Shown: piece by piece, positions 61,530-64,000 of the stretch
Layout: every line of letters starts with the position of its first letter
How positions within the stretch are numbered: position 1 is the first letter of the stretch
Assembly (NCBI RefSeq): GCF_013170825.1
Contig: NZ_CP033365.1
Coordinates: forward strand, 3,670,001-3,734,000
DNA: 64,000 nucleotides
Source of the DNA: Mesorhizobium sp. NZP2298
GTDB lineage: Bacteria > Pseudomonadota > Alphaproteobacteria > Rhizobiales > Rhizobiaceae
Reading direction: 5' to 3'
Notes under the pieces: model-generated
Told to the model about the DNA's origin: nothing
What the model saw: only the letters and a program-made list of their open reading frames with translations
Databases searched by the model: none
Position numbers and translations under genes: made by a program

Positions 61530-62762
61530 ATGCTGACCAAGTCTCCCGCCGCGAAAAACCCGCTCGACCGGCTCGCTGAAACCGGTCTGGCCTGGGGCGA
61601 GGGGACCTATGCGCGGCTGGCCGCACCCATCGGCGCGGCGGCCTTCGCGCTCTATATTCTTCTGACCGCGTTCACGGCATGGGTAATGCCCGACGCCAAC
61701 TGGGACATGCTGCCTTACCTCGCAATATCAGAGGAAGGCACCTATCCCGATGCGCAGGCGCTGCATGATTACGCCTACGGCACGGTCAAAGCGGGTGTTT
61801 CGGTCGCCGATTACAAGACGCTGACCGATGATGGCGGCGGCTTCCGCAGCCACATGACGGAGAATGCCGCCGACTTCCATTCGCTGCTCGGCATGTATCG
61901 GATCAAGTTCCTCTATGCCGAGATGCTGTCGACGCTGAGCGCGGTGATGTCGCCGGTCGAGGCGATGCGCCTCGTACAGGTGTTTTCGGTGCTGCTGTTC
62001 GGCGCGATCGTGCTGCTCTGGCTGCGCTGGGAAAAGGCCTTGGCCTTGGCACCGGTGATCGGCGCGGTGCTGATCATGGCTGATTTCGGCGATGCGGCGC
62101 GTGCTTCGACGCCGGACCTGCTCACGTCGGCGCTGCTGCTCGGCGGGCTCTACGCCTATGTCAGGGGCCGCGAGGCGGCGACGGCGATCCTGCTCTTCCT
62201 CGCCTTCATGGTGCGGCCTGACAATATTGTCTTCCTTGCCATCCTTGCTGTGTTGCTGGTCTCCTTCCGGCAGCAGGCGTGGGGCGCGCTGGCCGGCTTC
62301 GCCGCGTCCTTCGTTGCCTATTTCGCCATTTCGCACTGGGCCCATCATCCCGGCTGGTGGCCGCATCTGTGGTTCTCCAGCATCGAACAGCACTACAATA
62401 TGGACGGGTTCGAGCCGGCGTTCTCGGTCACCGCCTATCTCAGGGCGTTTGCGACGTCGCTGCTGCGCGCCGTCAACCTGAACAGCTGGGTCGGGGTCTC
62501 CGTGCTGGCGCTGGCCGGCTGGTTTGCCGCCGGCCGTGCCGGGTTCCACCTCGAGCGCCGTGCCGGCATCCTGTTCGCGGCGCTGGTCCTCGGTGCGCTG
62601 GCGAAGTTCACGGTCTTCCCGATCCACGACACGCGCATCTATTTCCCACATCTGATCCCGCCATTCCTGCTGCTGGCGGCGCCCTTCATGGCGCTGTGGG
62701 CTGTATCGGTTCGTGGCCAACACCGCGCGGCCTTGCACGTCATTCCCGGAGACAAGCCATGA
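61530..62762 (+). CDS. Polytopic membrane protein, GT-C glycosyltransferase-like
   Basis: 410 residues from the ATG at 61530; about ten to eleven helices. After helix 1 (IGAAAFALYILLTAFTAWVM) comes PDANWDMLPYLAIS, an acidic first loop as found in GT-C enzymes that use polyprenyl-phosphate sugars. A second lumenal acidic/aromatic stretch is HHPGWWPHLWFSSIEQHYNM. No family name can be given with certainty; function as the pentosyl- or aminopentosyltransferase of the locus is inference from topology and neighbours. Its stop overlaps the FkbM gene start. Confidence 0.6.
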   Translation: MLTKSPAAKNPLDRLAETGLAWGEGTYARLAAPIGAAAFALYILLTAFTAWVMPDANWDMLPYLAISEEGTYPDAQALHDYAYGTVKAGVSVADYKTLTDDGGGFRSHMTENAADFHSLLGMYRIKFLYAEMLSTLSAVMSPVEAMRLVQVFSVLLFGAIVLLWLRWEKALALAPVIGAVLIMADFGDAARASTPDLLTSALLLGGLYAYVRGREAATAILLFLAFMVRPDNIVFLAILAVLLVSFRQQAWGALAGFAASFVAYFAISHWAHHPGWWPHLWFSSIEQHYNMDGFEPAFSVTAYLRAFATSLLRAVNLNSWVGVSVLALAGWFAAGRAGFHLERRAGILFAALVLGALAKFTVFPIHDTRIYFPHLIPPFLLLAAPFMALWAVSVRGQHRAALHVIPGDKP

Positions 62763-63517
62763 GTTCTCTATCCAGCCTGGCGCGCATCGCCTTGTCGCTC
62801 GGTCTTCCCTCCGGCCTGCTCGATCGCGGGCCGTCGCTGCGCGGCACGAAATTCCTCGCCAAGGCGGCGCTGAAAGCGCGCTTCGGTGGAGCAGGGCAGC
62901 CGTTCCAGATGGTCAATGTCGGCGCCTGCGACGGCGCGCTGTTCGACGATGTCACGCCGTGGCTGCACAGGATTGCCGGCGCCCGCGCCATGCTGGTCGA
63001 GCCGATTCCGTACAATCAGAAACGGCTGCGCGCCAATTATCCCGACATGGACCGCTTCATCATCGAGCCGGTGGCCGTCACAAAAACCAGGGGCACGATC
63101 ACCGTCCATACTTTCGACGCAGCCGCGCTGGAGGCCGGCACGCTGCCGATCGAGTTCATCGGTTGCTCGTCGGTCACCGACACCAATCTGATGTCGGGCA
63201 AGAATGCCTGGGGCGAGGCCGATGCCAATTTCAACAAATTCGCGCCGCACCTCAGGGATATCGAGGTGCCGTCGGAAACGCTGCAGACGCTGCTCGACCG
63301 CAATGGCATCAGCCATATCGACGCTTTCCTCGTCGATTGCGAAGGCGCGGACTGGATGGTCTTCGAGCAGCTCGACCTCAAGCGCTACCGCCCGGGCTTG
63401 ATCAAGGTGGAAGTCGGCGCGCTGCCGGCGCCCGAGATCGGCCAGGTCGTGGTCAAGCTGAAGACGGCGGGCTACCAGGTCGGCTTCCAGGCCGAGGATA
63501 TCTGGGCGTTCGCGTAA
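62759..63517 (+). CDS. FkbM-family methyltransferase
   Basis: 252 residues from the ATG at 62759. FQMVNVGACDGALFDDVTPW is the S-adenosylmethionine loop, AMLVEPIPYNQKRL and AFLVDCEGADWMVFEQLDL follow as in FkbM enzymes, which often O-methylate sugars in polysaccharides and glycolipids. It overlaps the membrane protein by 4 bases, so it is the last gene of the locus and probably methylates the finished sugar. Three bases separate its stop from that of the convergent AraC gene. Confidence 0.86.
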   Translation: MSSLSSLARIALSLGLPSGLLDRGPSLRGTKFLAKAALKARFGGAGQPFQMVNVGACDGALFDDVTPWLHRIAGARAMLVEPIPYNQKRLRANYPDMDRFIIEPVAVTKTRGTITVHTFDAAALEAGTLPIEFIGCSSVTDTNLMSGKNAWGEADANFNKFAPHLRDIEVPSETLQTLLDRNGISHIDAFLVDCEGADWMVFEQLDLKRYRPGLIKVEVGALPAPEIGQVVVKLKTAGYQVGFQAEDIWAFA

Positions 63518-63520
63518 GGT

Positions 63521-64000
63521 TTACCCATCAACGGCGGCAGTGGCTCCGCGTCGTTCAGCCATATAGCGGCCCGGCGAGGTACCGAACGCTTTTCGGAACA
63601 TCGTGACGAAACTGCCCGCGCTTTCATAGCCAAGGTCGAGCGCCACGCTCTGGATCGAGGCGCCCGCCGCCATCCACTGTAGCGCAAGCATGATCGTCAG
63701 TTGCTGGCGCCAGCGGCCGAAGCTCATGCCCGTCTCGCGCGTGAGAATGCGTGCAAACGTCCGCTCGCTGAGACCGGCGCGTCTCGCCCATGTCTCCATC
63801 GTGCCGCGATCGGCGGGGTCGGCCATCATCGCCTCGACGATCCGGCGCAGCCGATCGTCTCGCGGCATCGGCAGGTGCAGATGCTCGACCGGAGCCGCGG
63901 CGATCTCATCGAGCAAAAGCGTGCCCAGATGCGATTCTCGGCCGCCTTCGGGATAGTCCAGGGGAAAGCTGGCGGCGCGGATCAGCAATTCGCGCAGCAG
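63521..64000 (-). CDS. AraC-family regulator, C-terminal part (cut by right window edge)
   Basis: At least 159 residues are visible; the frame is open to the window end, so the N-terminus lies outside (a TTG at 63988 is not a convincing start). The AraC DNA-binding domain is clear: METWARRAGLSERTFARILT, ETGMSFGRWRQQLTIMLAL, SIQSVALDLGYESAGSFVTM and FRKAFGTSPGRYM. The visible front (HLHLPMPRDDRLRRIVEAMM) matches the linker of AraC regulators with an N-terminal cupin, such as RmlC-type ones. Target unknown. Confidence 0.88.
   Translation of the reverse strand: MLRELLIRAASFPLDYPEGGRESHLGTLLLDEIAAAPVEHLHLPMPRDDRLRRIVEAMMADPADRGTMETWARRAGLSERTFARILTRETGMSFGRWRQQLTIMLALQWMAAGASIQSVALDLGYESAGSFVTMFRKAFGTSPGRYMAERRGATAAVDG

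Overview
The window reads as a chromosomal segment of a rhizobial alphaproteobacterium, most likely Mesorhizobium or a close Phyllobacteriaceae relative. The grounds are high GC, the proS-lolC-lolD order, an aerobic cobalamin set (cobU/P, cobO, cobD, cobC, cbtBA) under a B12 riboswitch, soxBDAG sarcosine oxidase, several dimethylglycine-dehydrogenase-like flavoproteins, a GAAC-N7-GAAC LexA box, and dispersed hairpin repeats of the kind common in Mesorhizobium. The genus call is inference; there is no rRNA in the window.

Layout. 1-5.7 kb: the 3' part of proS, lolC/lolD, a 28-codon membrane micro-gene behind a perfect SOS box, a degenerate SRPBCC/site-2-protease locus, and lipB. 5.9-10.1 kb: tRNA-Leu(GAG) followed by a decayed copy of its 3' half, an AraC regulator, two alpha/beta hydrolases, a DUF302 protein and the frameshifted tail of a lost GcvT-type dehydrogenase. 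This stretch looks like the scar of an integrated element. 10.1-15.3 kb: a serine-cycle block (sga, mcl, mtkA, mtkB) with a LuxR-type regulator whose receiver domain lacks the phospho-acceptor. 15.6-21.6 kb: mgtE, a LiuR-like MerR regulator with its operator, a methyltransferase, an acyltransferase, an MFS carrier and a Rieske oxygenase. 21.8-26.7 kb: cobalamin riboswitch, cobalt transport, cobalamin genes and a small phosphatase.

26.7-34.9 kb: creatininase-family hydrolase, RidA, an NMT1-type ABC transporter, a cytosine-deaminase-like amidohydrolase, a GlcD-type flavoprotein and two tandem flavodoxin-fold oxidoreductases; together these look like an N-heterocycle uptake and breakdown module. 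34.9-42.5 kb: a tight operon of XRE-cupin regulator, two dimethylglycine-dehydrogenase-like proteins, a homocysteine methyltransferase and an aminotransferase. 42.7-50.3 kb: nitroreductase, drug-type MFS pump and soxBDAG. 50.4-55.4 kb: large MscS channel, NmrA-like protein, AraC regulator and a small secreted protein. 55.6-63.5 kb: a HAD-UbiA fusion, a DprE1-like oxidase, an SMR-like flippase candidate, an extended SDR, a class III aminotransferase, a GT-C-like membrane protein and an FkbM methyltransferase. The right edge cuts an AraC regulator.

How the genes fit together. Much of the window handles methylated amines and C1 units. The Rieske oxygenase, the dimethylglycine-dehydrogenase-like proteins and sarcosine oxidase can strip methyl groups in the betaine to glycine direction, delivering methylene-tetrahydrofolate and glycine. 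Serine-glyoxylate aminotransferase, malate thiokinase and malyl-CoA lyase can then move serine-cycle carbon. The strongest candidates for undescribed biology are the SOS-controlled micro-protein (a SidA-like division inhibitor by size, topology and control) and the 55.6-63.5 kb locus. That locus resembles the mycobacterial decaprenyl-phosphoryl-arabinose pathway but carries an aminotransferase where a DprE2 reductase would be expected.
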